This document shows, one piece after another, positions 25,870 through 36,072 of a stretch of 64,000 nt of DNA (within the stretch, counting starts at the first letter, position 1; each line of letters starts with the position of its first letter). The notes beneath the pieces are model-generated. The model saw nothing but the letters and a program-made list of their open reading frames with translations. It searched no databases and was not told the origin of the DNA. This stretch comes from Tessaracoccus caeni (GTDB lineage Bacteria > Actinomycetota > Actinomycetes > Propionibacteriales > Propionibacteriaceae), in the NCBI RefSeq assembly GCF_029211185.1, contig NZ_JARGDO010000016.1, positions 1-64,000 on the forward strand. Reading direction: 5' to 3'. A program made the position numbers and the translations under genes.

Positions 25870-27510
25870 GTGTCTCTCGAATCTCCCCGCCTTGTCCTCG
25901 TCGACTCGCTCACCAAGGTCACCCCGTCGTGGCAGCCCACCGCTCCCCTGTCCGGTCTCAGCGGGTGGCAGGGCGAGACGGTCTCCTTCCAGGTGGCCTG
26001 GCGTCCGCAGCGCACCATGCCGACCCGGCTGCGCAGCACTTTGCGGATCGAGATCGACGGCTGCGACCAGGCCGAGTTCTTCGCCGTCGATCTGGTCCCC
26101 ACCCAGCTGCCGTGCTTCGACGGTGCGAGCGAGGGCTACATCGCCACGGAGGCGGCGATGCTCCCCGACGTGCTGCGTCCTCTCGCCACATCGGCTCCGG
26201 GTCGGATCCAGGTGATGCCCAATCACATCGGCTGGCACTCGGTGTGGGTGGATCTGCCGCTCCCCTGTTCTGACGTCCGGCTTCGGGCGTGGGTGAACGA
26301 CGAGCTGCTGATGGATCAAGAGCTCGACGTGCTCACCGTCCCGCGCCCCCTCGAGCCGGCTCGCGTCAGCTTCGCCCAGTGGTTCCACAGCGATTTCCTC
26401 GCTGCGTACTACGGCGTCGAGATGTGGAGCGAGGAGCTGTGGACTGCGATCGAGTCCCAGATGGTCTCCGCCGCCCGGATGGGTACCACCGCGCTGCTGA
26501 CGCCGGTGTTCACGCCGCCGCTGGACACCGCCGTCGGAGCAACCCGTCCGACGGCCCAGCTGCTGGACATCTCGCTGGAGGATGGCGTCTACCGGTTCGA
26601 GACCCCGCGCCTCGACCGGTGGATGCAGACCCTGGAGCGCGCCGGCATCCGTCAGGTGGAACTGCCCCACCTGTTCACGCAGTGGGGGGCCAAGGCCGCA
26701 CCGCAGATCCATGTGAGCGTCGACGGTGTGAGCCGCCAGATGTTCGGGTGGGACACGCCGGCCTCCGATCCGGCCTACCAGGAATTCCTACTTCAGCTGG
26801 TGCCCTTCTTGAAGGAGTATTTCGACGCCCGGGTGGGCAGGGAGAACACGCTCTACCACCTCTCGGATGAGCCGATCCTGGAACACCTGGAGGGCTACTC
26901 CACCGCGCGCACCGCCGTGTGGGAGTCGCTCGAGGGCTGCATCGTGATCGACGCGCTGTCCCATCCCGAGTACAACGACCTGGTCGGCACTCCCGTCGTC
27001 GCCAACGACGCCGTGCCTGCGTTCCGGGAGCACGGCATCGAGCCGAGCTGGGTGTACTACTGCGTGGCGCAGTGCGTCGGCGTCTCCAACCGGTTCATCG
27101 CCCAGGATGGGGTGCGCACCCGGGCGATCGGCTGGCAGATGTACAAGGCGGGCGCCGAGGGGCTGCTGCACTGGGCGTTCAACTTCTACGCCACAGAGCT
27201 GTCCTCCCGTCCCGCCAACCCCTTCGCCGACACCTCCGCCGGAGGCGCCTTCCCCGGCGGAGACGCCTTCATCGTGTACCCCGGACCGGACTTCACCACC
27301 TGGGAGTCTCAGCGGCACCGCCTGATGGCCGGCGCGATGGCCGACATCGCGGCCGCACAGCAGGCCGAGCAGATCCTGGGACGCGAGCGCGTGCTGCGCC
27401 TGATCGACCCCGACGGCGATCTGGACTACGCCGACGGCTGGGTGACCAACCAGGAGTGGCTGGCACGACGACGCGCCCTGGACGAGGCCGTGGCTGCCGT
27501 GTCCCGATAG
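25870..27510 (+). CDS. DUF4091 (glycoside-hydrolase-like) protein
   Basis: 546 residues without a signal peptide, so cytoplasmic. An N-terminal beta-rich region (GWQGETVSFQVAWRP) precedes a TIM-barrel-like part with YHLSDEPILEHLEGY, an acidic H-x-S-D-E-P motif typical of DUF4091 proteins, and IGWQMYKAGAEGLLHWAFNFY near the end. The family is linked to glycan breakdown but its substrates are mostly unknown. GTG start 3 bases after the permease, so it probably processes the imported sugar. A strong hairpin terminator follows. Confidence 0.8.
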   Translation: MSLESPRLVLVDSLTKVTPSWQPTAPLSGLSGWQGETVSFQVAWRPQRTMPTRLRSTLRIEIDGCDQAEFFAVDLVPTQLPCFDGASEGYIATEAAMLPDVLRPLATSAPGRIQVMPNHIGWHSVWVDLPLPCSDVRLRAWVNDELLMDQELDVLTVPRPLEPARVSFAQWFHSDFLAAYYGVEMWSEELWTAIESQMVSAARMGTTALLTPVFTPPLDTAVGATRPTAQLLDISLEDGVYRFETPRLDRWMQTLERAGIRQVELPHLFTQWGAKAAPQIHVSVDGVSRQMFGWDTPASDPAYQEFLLQLVPFLKEYFDARVGRENTLYHLSDEPILEHLEGYSTARTAVWESLEGCIVIDALSHPEYNDLVGTPVVANDAVPAFREHGIEPSWVYYCVAQCVGVSNRFIAQDGVRTRAIGWQMYKAGAEGLLHWAFNFYATELSSRPANPFADTSAGGAFPGGDAFIVYPGPDFTTWESQRHRLMAGAMADIAAAQQAEQILGRERVLRLIDPDGDLDYADGWVTNQEWLARRRALDEAVAAVSR

Positions 27511-27541
27511 GGAGCCGCTTTTCTGATTGCCGGTGCGCCGA

Positions 27542-27580
27542 GACGGGGCGCCCGCGGATCTCCTCCGCGGGCGCCCCGTC
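27542..27580 (+). terminator. Hairpin terminator after the ABC/DUF4091 operon
   Basis: Perfect 17-base GC-rich arms (27542-27558 and 27564-27580) around a 5-base loop, with no T-tract. It lies 32 bases after the DUF4091 stop. The rest of 27581-27776 shows no gene. Confidence 0.75.
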
Positions 27581-27789
27581 GAGCATGACGCAGGTGCTCC
27601 CCCGCTCAGATCCGCGGCGAGGTGGCGGAAGGTCCAGAGGTTTCTCCGCCTCGTGACCAAAGCTGGCCAAGCATTCCGTGAGACCGACTCAGGTGGGCCG
27701 CATGACGGGTTAGCCTGCCGGGAACCGCGGGCAGTGAGGCCGACACTGAATCGCACTCACGCGGAACCCGGGGTGTGGGAGGAACAACC

Positions 27790-30700
27790 GTGCCCAGGAC
27801 ATCCAATGATCGTCACGGAAGCCGGATTCGCCGAGGATGGGCGATCGTGCTCAGTCTTGCCCTCGCGCTGAGCTCGGGGCTGCTCACCACCGTGACCGCG
27901 CACGCCAACGCGACCAGCTTCGGCCTCAACGGACACACCTTCGGCCCCAATCAGTACGTGGTGATCGACTTCGGCACCCTCACCCGCGACTGCGACACGT
28001 TCTGGACCACCTCCGACATCTACGTGGTGCCCAGCGGCAGCGTGGGGGCGGGAGGCACATTGAGCGACGTCTCGGGTTCGCCCAACACCGTGCAGGGAAC
28101 CGGTCTCGGGTCGGGCGTGATCAGCGAGTTGATCGGCATCACCGCCCCCAGCGGCACGCTCGGCCCTGGCAGCTACGACATCATCGAAGACACCTGCCAG
28201 AACCGGGTCTTCGACGGTTCCGACACCATCTTGCCGAATGCCTTCGAGGTGGTGATCCCGACGGATGTCCCCGTTCTTCCTGATCCTCGGATCCAACAGC
28301 TGAAGTCGAGCGCCACCGCCCAGGCCGAGCACTGGCTCGACGCAGCCAAGGCGTACGCCATCTTCTTCACCCTCACCACCGCGTACTCGATGGCGAGCGA
28401 CGCCACGAACCTGCAAGGCTTCTACCTCACCTATGTGTGCAGCTTCCTCCCGGAGATTCCGGATAGTCCCGTCAGTCCCTGGTGCCCGACGGTGAGTCCG
28501 CGCGACCTGATCAAGCTGCAGGCCGACGTGGTGAAGGTGATCGTGGACAGGGCTTCCCACTACCGCGGGATCGCCGCCGATCCGCCAGATCCGAACTTCG
28601 CCGACCCCAGCGTGCCCGCGGCACGCACCACCTTCACGCCCCCGCCCAGCGACAGTCCCCTGTGGCACGCGGTGGCGGAGTGGGCGGAGCACGTCGACCA
28701 GGTCAACGTCCTTTCGGCGGCCTTCCTCGGCTCCCTCGAGAAGTATCAGGGCGCCGCACTGGCCGACGACACCGCCGCGGCCCTGATGCACGCCTACGAC
28801 ATCCAGTCCTACGCCGGGCTGCTGAGCAGCGCACTCGCCAACGAGAGCAGCGCCCTCAATACCGTCAGTTCGGCGGCGAGCAGCAGCGGCATCAACCTCA
28901 ACACCGGCCTCACCCGGTTGCGCGCGGTGATGTCGGAGGTCGAGGCCAACGGCATGAGCGCCGACGACGAGCGCGTCCTGCGCAATCTCGGAGCCACCCC
29001 GACGCAACTCGACGCCTTCGTCGAGGCCATGCTGGAGGAGATCGACCCCGACGTGATCCCCACCACCTTCTCGAGCTACTTCGCCACGCAGACGGATGTG
29101 AACAACCAGATGGCCGCCGCCTACGCGGATCTGGGCAACGCGATGAACGCGATCATCGCCGAGCTGACCGCTGTGGTGGCCGGGGAAGGAGCGACGGCGT
29201 ATCCACGCCTGACCTCGCTCCGCGTCACCGCCACGATCCCCGCCGGTGCGGAGCGTCAGCTGAGCGTGGTCTGCACCGGGTGCGCGACGCTCGAGTGGGA
29301 TCTCGACGGCGACGGGGCCTTCGACGATGCCACCGGCACCCCTGTCGACCACACGTTCACCACGCCGGGCCGCGCCCTCGTCGGCGTACGAGGAACCGAC
29401 GCCGCCGGTCGCCATGTGGTGGCCTTCGCCCAGCCCCAGATCACCACGAACAACCGTCCGCCGGCCAACGGCGTGCCGGATCCGGCCGCCGACACCCTGG
29501 TGGAGGTGGAGTTCGGACAGTCCCGGACCTTCACCGTCTCCCCCACCGATCCCGACAACGACACCCTGACCACCCAATGGTTCGCCGCGGACAAGGCCGT
29601 CGCCACGGGAACCAGCTACACCTATACGGCCTCCCCCGCGGACGAGGGACGGGCGATCGCGATCTTCGCCCACACCTCGGACGGGAAATCGCGCTCCGCC
29701 ACCACCCGGTGGGTGGCGCTCCCGGTGCACCCGGATGCCGACGGCGACGGCTGGCGGGCCAACGTCGACTGCAACGACGCCGACCCCGACGTCCACCCCG
29801 GGCGGACCGAGACTCCAGGCAACGGCATCGACGACGACTGCAACCCCGCTACTGCCGACACGGGCCCGCCCACCGCCAGCTTCGACGTCGACCCGGAGGT
29901 GGCGATTCTCGGCGAGGAGGTCACATTCACCAGCACCTCCTCCGACCCCGACGGCCCGCTGGCCTCGCTGGGCTGGGACTTCGACGGCGACGGCACCATC
30001 GACTCCACCGAGGCCGAGACCACACACACCTTCGCCGCCGGCGGCGCCCATCAGGTGCGCCTCACAGTCACCGACGGCGACGACCTGAGCGATACGGTCA
30101 CGCGCACCATCACCGCCACCGACCGGCCAGTGGCCTCCTTCGGCTACGCGCCCACCCCGGTGGTGATCGGCAACCCCGTCGCCTTCACCGACACGTCCAC
30201 CGACGCCGACGGCATCGCCTCCTGGGAGTGGGACTTCGACTACGACGGCGTGAGCTTCACGGTTGATTCGACGCAGCGGAACCCCCAGCACGCCTTCGGC
30301 GCGGCGAGCGTCGTGGCGCTGCGAGTGACCGACCTCCACGGCGTGGTCTCCGACGTCCACAGCGTCACCCTCGCCGCCTCCGGACCGCCGATCGCGGCGT
30401 TCAGCCCCCTCCCTGCCACCGGGCTCGGCGACGTGGCGCGCGTCGAGCACGGCGGCCGAGCGGTGCTGTCGAGCAGCTACACGAGTTCTCTGGCCCCGGA
30501 GGAGATGATCGACACGGACTACCCCAGCGGCGAGCGGGGGTGGCGCACCGCATCCGGCACGCCCACCAATCAGTGGGCCGTGATCGACCTGCACGGGCAA
30601 TGGCAGTTGGAAGCCGTCGCCGTCCAGCCGACCAGCGTCGGCAACGCCCGGCCCGCGAAGGTTCGATTCGGGATCTCGAACACCGGGGCCGGCCCGGGTG

Positions 30701-33700
30701 GATTCACGACCGTGCTCGAACACGAGCTCACCAACGACGCCGCGCTGCAGCAGTTGGACATGCCGGCGACGCCGGCCGCGCGCCACCTGCGCTACGACAT
30801 CCTCACGAACCGCGGCAACGCCGGCTACACCGAGACCACCCGGTTGCAGGCCCTGACCGGGCAGATCGGCGGCGCCGAGGTGCGCTTCACGGATCGCTCC
30901 ACCGACGCCGACGGCGACATCGCGTCATGGCGGTGGGAGTTCGGCGACGGCGCCACCTCCGCCGAGCAGAATCCGACGCATACCTACGCCGCCCCCGGCG
31001 ACTACACCGTGCGCCTGACCGTGACCGATGGCGACGGTCTGACCGCCACGAAGACCCTGCTGCAGCGCGTCGTCCCGCAACTCAAGGAACCGGACTTCAG
31101 CACGCCCGCGACCGGGGCCGAAGGCCAGAGCCTCAGCTTCTCCGATCTGACGCCGGCCTCCCTTGACGACCGCGCGATCGTGGATCGGACATGGGATTGG
31201 GGCGACTCGCAGACCACCGCCGGAACGCTGTCGCCCCGTCATACCTTCGCCGATGACGGTCGCTACGACGTGACGCTCACCCTCACCGACTCCTTCGGCT
31301 TCACACGCAGCAGCACCCAGACCGTGACCGTCGACAACCTTGCCCCCACCGTCGCCGCCGGCACCGACTTCCGTGCCTACGTGCGCACGCTCCCGTCCGG
31401 CCAGGTGGGAGCCGTGTGGACGCCCGCCCCCTCGGTCGGCGATCCCGGATCCGTCGACCGGCAGAGCCTGACCTGCGTGTGGGACTTCGGCGACGGCAGC
31501 CCCACCCAGACGATCCAGCCGTGCACCTCCAGTTCGGCCAGGGTGAGCCACGAGTACGCCGTCGGCGAGTACACCGCTACGTTGACGGTCTCCGACAAGG
31601 ACGGGGGCTCCACCAGCGATGCAGCCTCAATCGTCGCGGAGAAGGCACCCACCTACCTCAACGCCTACCGGGTTCCCGGCTCGGACAACGGCTCCACCGT
31701 GGCCGTGCAGGTCAAGCTCTGGGAGGCTGTGACCTTCGGCGCGATCGCCGGCGAACGCATCACGATCGCCCTCGACGGCGAAACCCGCACCGTCACCACC
31801 GACAGCAACGGCCAGGCGCTGGTCACCCTTCCGATCGGCAGCGGACGCGCGCTGAGCGCCGAGTTCGCCGGCTCCGGCACCTTCCTGCCCAGCAGCGACA
31901 GTGCGACCATCCCCGCGGTGCAGCGCCCGCCGGGCGACATCGTGTTCACCATCGACGAGTCCGGCTCGATGGGTGGCGTGCAGGCCCGGATCCGCGACAA
32001 CGTCGTCACCATCGCCAACCAGCTGGCCACGCAGCTCGACTACCAGATCGCCGTGATGGGCTTCGGCGGCGGCTTCCCGACGGTCGACGGCCGGCCCGGC
32101 TTCCTGCCCCGCATCATCGTGCCCGCCACCGATGATCTCGACGATGTCGCCGCCGCGGCCGCTGCCCTCACCACCGGTGGTGGCACCGAGCCCGGCATCA
32201 ACGCCATCATCGATGCTCTCGGGCCCCAGGTCGGTCTGCGGGCCAGCGCCGGACGCTGCGTGGTCCTGGTGGGCGACGAGCCCGATCAGCGCTATCAGGC
32301 CAGCAACGAGGACGCAGCGCAGGCGTTGGCCGACAACGGCGCCATCCTGTTCTCCATCATCACCGTGAACAGTTCCACCCAGGCCTATCAGAACCTGGCC
32401 ACGAACAGCGGCGGGGCCTTCTTCCCGATCGGCGAGTTCGCCGCCGACCCGCAGCCCGTGTTGCAGAGCCTGCTGGACAGCTGCGCCACGGCGCTGGTCG
32501 AGCGGCCTGACCTCACGGTGGCCATCGACGACGGCCGGACCGAGGTGTCCTCGGCCGACGAGGTGACCTACACCGTCACCGTCAACAACGTCGGCCCGAT
32601 CAAGGCCACTGGAGTGGAGCTGCAGGTCACCCTCCCGGCCGGCGTGACCGTCGTCGACGCCGGCGACGCCACGGCGTCGGGAGACACCCTCACCTGGCCG
32701 CTGTTCGAGGTGGCCGGCGCGGGCAGCACCACGCGGGAGTTCGTGGTGCGCGTCGATGAATCGGTCGACGTCGGCAACACCCTGGAGGTGACCGCCGAGG
32801 CCTTCGATGACGGTGCCAACGGCAGCGACCTCACGCCCACCAACAACGTCGCCTCCGACGTCGATACCGTGGTGGCCCCGCCGGTCCGTACCGGATCACT
32901 CACGGTGGTCACGAACGTCACCAATGACGACGGCGGCATCGCCCAGCCTTCGGATGCCACCATCACCGTCTCCGACGGCGGTGGTGTGCTCGCGAGCGCC
33001 CAGGGAACCGTCTCGGGCACCAGCCACGACCTCTCGGCCGGCAGCTACACCGTGACGAGCAGCGCCCTGCCGGGCTACACCGTCACGATCGGCGGCGACT
33101 GCGCCGTCGACGGCACGGTGGATCTGGAGGCGGAGGACGAGCTCACCTGCACCGTGCTCTACGACGACGACCCGGTCGCGCCCCCGGTGAAGGGCACGCT
33201 CACCGTGGTCACCACGGTGATCAACGATGACGGCGGCACCGCCCAGCCCTCGGACGCCACGATCACCGTCTCCGATGCCACCGGAGCGGTGGAGAGCGAT
33301 CCGGGATCGGCGACCGGGGCCAGCTACGACCTTGCGCCCGGCGGCTATGCCGTCAGCGCCACCGGTCTTCCGGGCTACTCCCGCACGATCGGCGGCGACT
33401 GCGCGATGGACGGCGCGGTGACCGTCGAGGAAGATGCCGAGCGCAGCTGCACCGTCGTCTACGACGATCAGCCCGCCGCGGAGCCGACCGCCGAGCTGAC
33501 GGTACGCGCCGTCGTGATCAATGACGACGGCGGCGCCCTGACGGTGGCCGACACCACCATCCAGGTCGCGGACGCCACGGGCGTCATCGCGGGCGGGCCA
33601 GGAAACGAGACCGGCGAACTCTACGAGCTCGCCCCCGGCAGCTACACCCTGAGCGGAACCGCCCTTCCCGGCTACGCCCGCAGCATCGCCGGCGACTGCG

Positions 33701-34881
33701 TGGCAGACGGCAGCGTGGAGTTGGCCGACGGAGACGAGCGCGCATGCACCGTCACCTACGACGACATCCCCGGATCGGTGACCGTCTCGCTCACCGTCGA
33801 CCACAGCGGCTACGAACCCGACGATCCGGCCACACCCGACGACTTCGCGGTGACCGTGAACGGCGTGGAGGCGAGCCTCGGAACCGCGATCACGCTGCCG
33901 GCCGGCGCGCACACCATCGCGCTCGCCGGGCGCGCCGACTACCGGGTGGCTCTGCTGGGCCGGTGCGCGTCCGGCGAGGTCGCACTGGGCCTCGACGAGC
34001 ATGTCACCTGTGAGGCCGTGGCCACGCCGATCCCGCCGGTCGCCGAGCCGGGCGCGCTCACCGTCCGTACCGTCGTGACCAACGACGACGGCGGCAGCGC
34101 GCGGCCCTCCGACGTGACGATCCAACTCACCCGGGGCTCTTTGCTGGTCTCCTCCGATCAGGGCGACACGTCCGGAACCGCTCACGAGCTGGAACCGGGT
34201 GACTACGCCGTGGGTGCGCCCGCCATCCCGGGCTACCTCCGCACGCTCAGTGGCGACTGCGCGGCCGATGGATCAGTGGCCATCGGCAGCGGCGACGAAC
34301 GAGCCTGCGTCGTCACCTATGACGATCAGCCAGGATCGTTGACCGTACTCTTGACGATCGACCATAGCGATGGCGTCCCCGACGAGCCTGCGGACGAGTC
34401 GGACTTCTCCCTCGTGGTGAACGGCACCGCGTCGGAGTTCGGCCGCGCGGTCGTACTCCCCGCGGGAACGCACGGTTTCACCGTCGACGGTCCCGATGGC
34501 TACACCATCACGCTCGGCGAGGCCTGCCTCGGTGGCGACGTGTCGCTGGCACTGGGCGAGCAGCGCACCTGTCAGGTCGTCGCGAAGGGGATCGTGACCC
34601 AGGAGCCGAGCCCCACGCCGGAGCCCACACCCTCTCCGGAGCCGACGCCTTCGCCGGAGCCGACACCATCTCCAGAACCCACACCGAGCCCTGAGCCATC
34701 TCCCACGCCCACATCCAGCCCGGATCCGACCCCCAGCCCCAGCCCCTCGCCGAGCCAGACGCCCGATCCGGATCTGCCCTCCACGGGGTCCGGCGAACAC
34801 ACGGGCCTGTTGCTGGCGATCGGCCTGGTATGCGTGACCGCCGGAGCGGTGCTGATCAGAGGGTGGCGATCCAGTTACTGA
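27790..34881 (+). CDS. Giant LPXTG-anchored surface protein with MopE, PKD, VWA and DUF11-like domains
   Basis: 2,363 residues. Signal peptide (IRRGWAIVLSLALALSSGLL, cleavage near AHA). A helical region (about 180-460), then a MopE-type Ca-binding motif (DADGDGW ... NGIDDDCNP, about 647-690), PKD domains (for example 693-777, 778-860, 1025-1090, with WDFDGDGT and YTVRLTVTDGDG), a discoidin-like insert (about 880-1020), a VWA domain with MIDAS DESGS (about 1382-1565), a DUF11 domain (about 1572-1697), four related beta repeats (starting near 1700, 1800, 1900, 2085) alternating with two of another type, a Pro-Glu-Ser/Thr linker (about 2272-2325), LPSTG at 2329-2333, a TM helix and RGWRSS. Start GTG at 27790 has GGAGG 7 bases upstream. 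No sortase gene is in the window. Its last 26 bases overlap hisH tail to tail. Confidence 0.9.
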   Translation: MPRTSNDRHGSRIRRGWAIVLSLALALSSGLLTTVTAHANATSFGLNGHTFGPNQYVVIDFGTLTRDCDTFWTTSDIYVVPSGSVGAGGTLSDVSGSPNTVQGTGLGSGVISELIGITAPSGTLGPGSYDIIEDTCQNRVFDGSDTILPNAFEVVIPTDVPVLPDPRIQQLKSSATAQAEHWLDAAKAYAIFFTLTTAYSMASDATNLQGFYLTYVCSFLPEIPDSPVSPWCPTVSPRDLIKLQADVVKVIVDRASHYRGIAADPPDPNFADPSVPAARTTFTPPPSDSPLWHAVAEWAEHVDQVNVLSAAFLGSLEKYQGAALADDTAAALMHAYDIQSYAGLLSSALANESSALNTVSSAASSSGINLNTGLTRLRAVMSEVEANGMSADDERVLRNLGATPTQLDAFVEAMLEEIDPDVIPTTFSSYFATQTDVNNQMAAAYADLGNAMNAIIAELTAVVAGEGATAYPRLTSLRVTATIPAGAERQLSVVCTGCATLEWDLDGDGAFDDATGTPVDHTFTTPGRALVGVRGTDAAGRHVVAFAQPQITTNNRPPANGVPDPAADTLVEVEFGQSRTFTVSPTDPDNDTLTTQWFAADKAVATGTSYTYTASPADEGRAIAIFAHTSDGKSRSATTRWVALPVHPDADGDGWRANVDCNDADPDVHPGRTETPGNGIDDDCNPATADTGPPTASFDVDPEVAILGEEVTFTSTSSDPDGPLASLGWDFDGDGTIDSTEAETTHTFAAGGAHQVRLTVTDGDDLSDTVTRTITATDRPVASFGYAPTPVVIGNPVAFTDTSTDADGIASWEWDFDYDGVSFTVDSTQRNPQHAFGAASVVALRVTDLHGVVSDVHSVTLAASGPPIAAFSPLPATGLGDVARVEHGGRAVLSSSYTSSLAPEEMIDTDYPSGERGWRTASGTPTNQWAVIDLHGQWQLEAVAVQPTSVGNARPAKVRFGISNTGAGPGGFTTVLEHELTNDAALQQLDMPATPAARHLRYDILTNRGNAGYTETTRLQALTGQIGGAEVRFTDRSTDADGDIASWRWEFGDGATSAEQNPTHTYAAPGDYTVRLTVTDGDGLTATKTLLQRVVPQLKEPDFSTPATGAEGQSLSFSDLTPASLDDRAIVDRTWDWGDSQTTAGTLSPRHTFADDGRYDVTLTLTDSFGFTRSSTQTVTVDNLAPTVAAGTDFRAYVRTLPSGQVGAVWTPAPSVGDPGSVDRQSLTCVWDFGDGSPTQTIQPCTSSSARVSHEYAVGEYTATLTVSDKDGGSTSDAASIVAEKAPTYLNAYRVPGSDNGSTVAVQVKLWEAVTFGAIAGERITIALDGETRTVTTDSNGQALVTLPIGSGRALSAEFAGSGTFLPSSDSATIPAVQRPPGDIVFTIDESGSMGGVQARIRDNVVTIANQLATQLDYQIAVMGFGGGFPTVDGRPGFLPRIIVPATDDLDDVAAAAAALTTGGGTEPGINAIIDALGPQVGLRASAGRCVVLVGDEPDQRYQASNEDAAQALADNGAILFSIITVNSSTQAYQNLATNSGGAFFPIGEFAADPQPVLQSLLDSCATALVERPDLTVAIDDGRTEVSSADEVTYTVTVNNVGPIKATGVELQVTLPAGVTVVDAGDATASGDTLTWPLFEVAGAGSTTREFVVRVDESVDVGNTLEVTAEAFDDGANGSDLTPTNNVASDVDTVVAPPVRTGSLTVVTNVTNDDGGIAQPSDATITVSDGGGVLASAQGTVSGTSHDLSAGSYTVTSSALPGYTVTIGGDCAVDGTVDLEAEDELTCTVLYDDDPVAPPVKGTLTVVTTVINDDGGTAQPSDATITVSDATGAVESDPGSATGASYDLAPGGYAVSATGLPGYSRTIGGDCAMDGAVTVEEDAERSCTVVYDDQPAAEPTAELTVRAVVINDDGGALTVADTTIQVADATGVIAGGPGNETGELYELAPGSYTLSGTALPGYARSIAGDCVADGSVELADGDERACTVTYDDIPGSVTVSLTVDHSGYEPDDPATPDDFAVTVNGVEASLGTAITLPAGAHTIALAGRADYRVALLGRCASGEVALGLDEHVTCEAVATPIPPVAEPGALTVRTVVTNDDGGSARPSDVTIQLTRGSLLVSSDQGDTSGTAHELEPGDYAVGAPAIPGYLRTLSGDCAADGSVAIGSGDERACVVTYDDQPGSLTVLLTIDHSDGVPDEPADESDFSLVVNGTASEFGRAVVLPAGTHGFTVDGPDGYTITLGEACLGGDVSLALGEQRTCQVVAKGIVTQEPSPTPEPTPSPEPTPSPEPTPSPEPTPSPEPSPTPTSSPDPTPSPSPSPSQTPDPDLPSTGSGEHTGLLLAIGLVCVTAGAVLIRGWRSSY

Positions 34882-35467
34882 TCAGGCGGGCGCCGGAGGC
34901 GCCGGACTTCTCCGGGTGGAACTGCGTCGAGACCACGGGGCCTGACTCGACGGCGGCGACAAAGGTCTCGCCCTCCTCGGTGCAGGTGGCCTGGAGGGCG
35001 TCGCCGTCCCACGGGCGCGCGGCGTAGCTGTGCACGAAGTAGAACCGACGTCCGTCCAGGCCGGCGAAGAGCGCCGAGCCCGGAGGCACCTCGACGGTGT
35101 TCCAGCCCATGTGCGGCAGTCGTTCGATGCCCAGCTTGTCCACCTGGCCGGGATACAGGCCCACGCCGTCGGTGTGCAGGCCGTGCTCGTTGCCGCCTTC
35201 GAACAGCACCTGATGGCCGACGCAGATGCCGAACAGCGGACGCCCGCCGTCCACCCACTCGCGGATCAGATCCTCTCCCCCGGCCTCGCGCAGCGCCGTC
35301 ATGCAGGCCGCGAAGGCGCCGACGCCGGGCACCACGAGCGCGTCCTGGCGGCGCAGCTCGTCGAGGTCGCCGGTCACCACCAGATCGGCACCTGCGTTCT
35401 CAAAGGCGCGCGCCGCGGAGTGCAGGTTGCCCGATCCGTAGTCGAACAGGCCGACCTTCGGGCTCAC
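34856..35467 (-). CDS. hisH: Imidazole glycerol phosphate synthase, glutaminase subunit HisH
   Basis: 203 residues, class I glutamine amidotransferase: [13 protein letters not shown], the nucleophile elbow [12 protein letters not shown] and the C-terminal HPEKSG with the catalytic His and Glu. It supplies ammonia to HisF, which is not in this window. GTG start overlaps the hisB stop (GTGA). The 3' end overlaps the end of the convergent surface-protein gene by 26 bases, so no terminator fits between them. Confidence 0.96.
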   Translation of the reverse strand: MSPKVGLFDYGSGNLHSAARAFENAGADLVVTGDLDELRRQDALVVPGVGAFAACMTALREAGGEDLIREWVDGGRPLFGICVGHQVLFEGGNEHGLHTDGVGLYPGQVDKLGIERLPHMGWNTVEVPPGSALFAGLDGRRFYFVHSYAARPWDGDALQATCTEEGETFVAAVESGPVVSTQFHPEKSGASGARLISNWIATL

Positions 35468-36072
35468 AGGGCGCCCTTCGTGCTGGGGATCCCCGCCTGG
35501 CGGGGATCGATCTCGACGGCTTCGCGCAGCGCCCGGGCCAGCGCCTTGAACTCGGCCTCGACGATGTGGTGCGGATCGCGCCCCGACAGCAGATTCACGT
35601 GCAGGCAGAGCCCCGCGTTGAGGGCCAGCGACTCGAACACGTGATAGGTCATCGAGCCCGCGTAGGGCACCCCGCTGCCGCCGATCAGCGCGTAGGCCTG
35701 CCCGTCGGGCTCGCCCTGGCAGGTCACGTACGGCCGGCCGGCGACGTCCACCACGCAGGACGCGACCGCCTCGTCGAGCGGCACCACGGCGTACCCGTAG
35801 CGACGGATGCCCCGCTTGTCGCCCAGCGCCTGCTTCAGCGCCTGGCCGATCACGATCATGGTGTCCTCGACGGTGTGGTGGCCGTCGATGTGCAGGTCGC
35901 CGTCGGCCTCCACGGTCAGATCGATCATGGAGTGCTTCGACAGAGCCGTCAGCATGTGGTCGTAGAAGCCCACGCCGGTGTTGATGGTCGAAGTGCCGGT
36001 GCCGTCCAGGTCGAGGCTGACGGTGATCGTCGACTCGCTGGTGGAGCGGGTGATGGTGGCGGTGCGGTTCAT
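35464..36072 (-). CDS. hisB: Imidazoleglycerol-phosphate dehydratase HisB
   Basis: 202 residues, the monofunctional type. Metal-binding motifs [25 protein letters not shown] and [20 protein letters not shown] are all present. Step six of histidine synthesis. ATG overlaps the hisC stop (ATGA). Confidence 0.97.
   Translation of the reverse strand: MNRTATITRSTSESTITVSLDLDGTGTSTINTGVGFYDHMLTALSKHSMIDLTVEADGDLHIDGHHTVEDTMIVIGQALKQALGDKRGIRRYGYAVVPLDEAVASCVVDVAGRPYVTCQGEPDGQAYALIGGSGVPYAGSMTYHVFESLALNAGLCLHVNLLSGRDPHHIVEAEFKALARALREAVEIDPRQAGIPSTKGAL

Noticed and set aside
27757..30786. 1,009-codon minus-strand frame opposite the surface protein
   Set aside because: Gly/Arg/Val-rich shadow. The plus-strand gene has signal peptide, domains and LPSTG.
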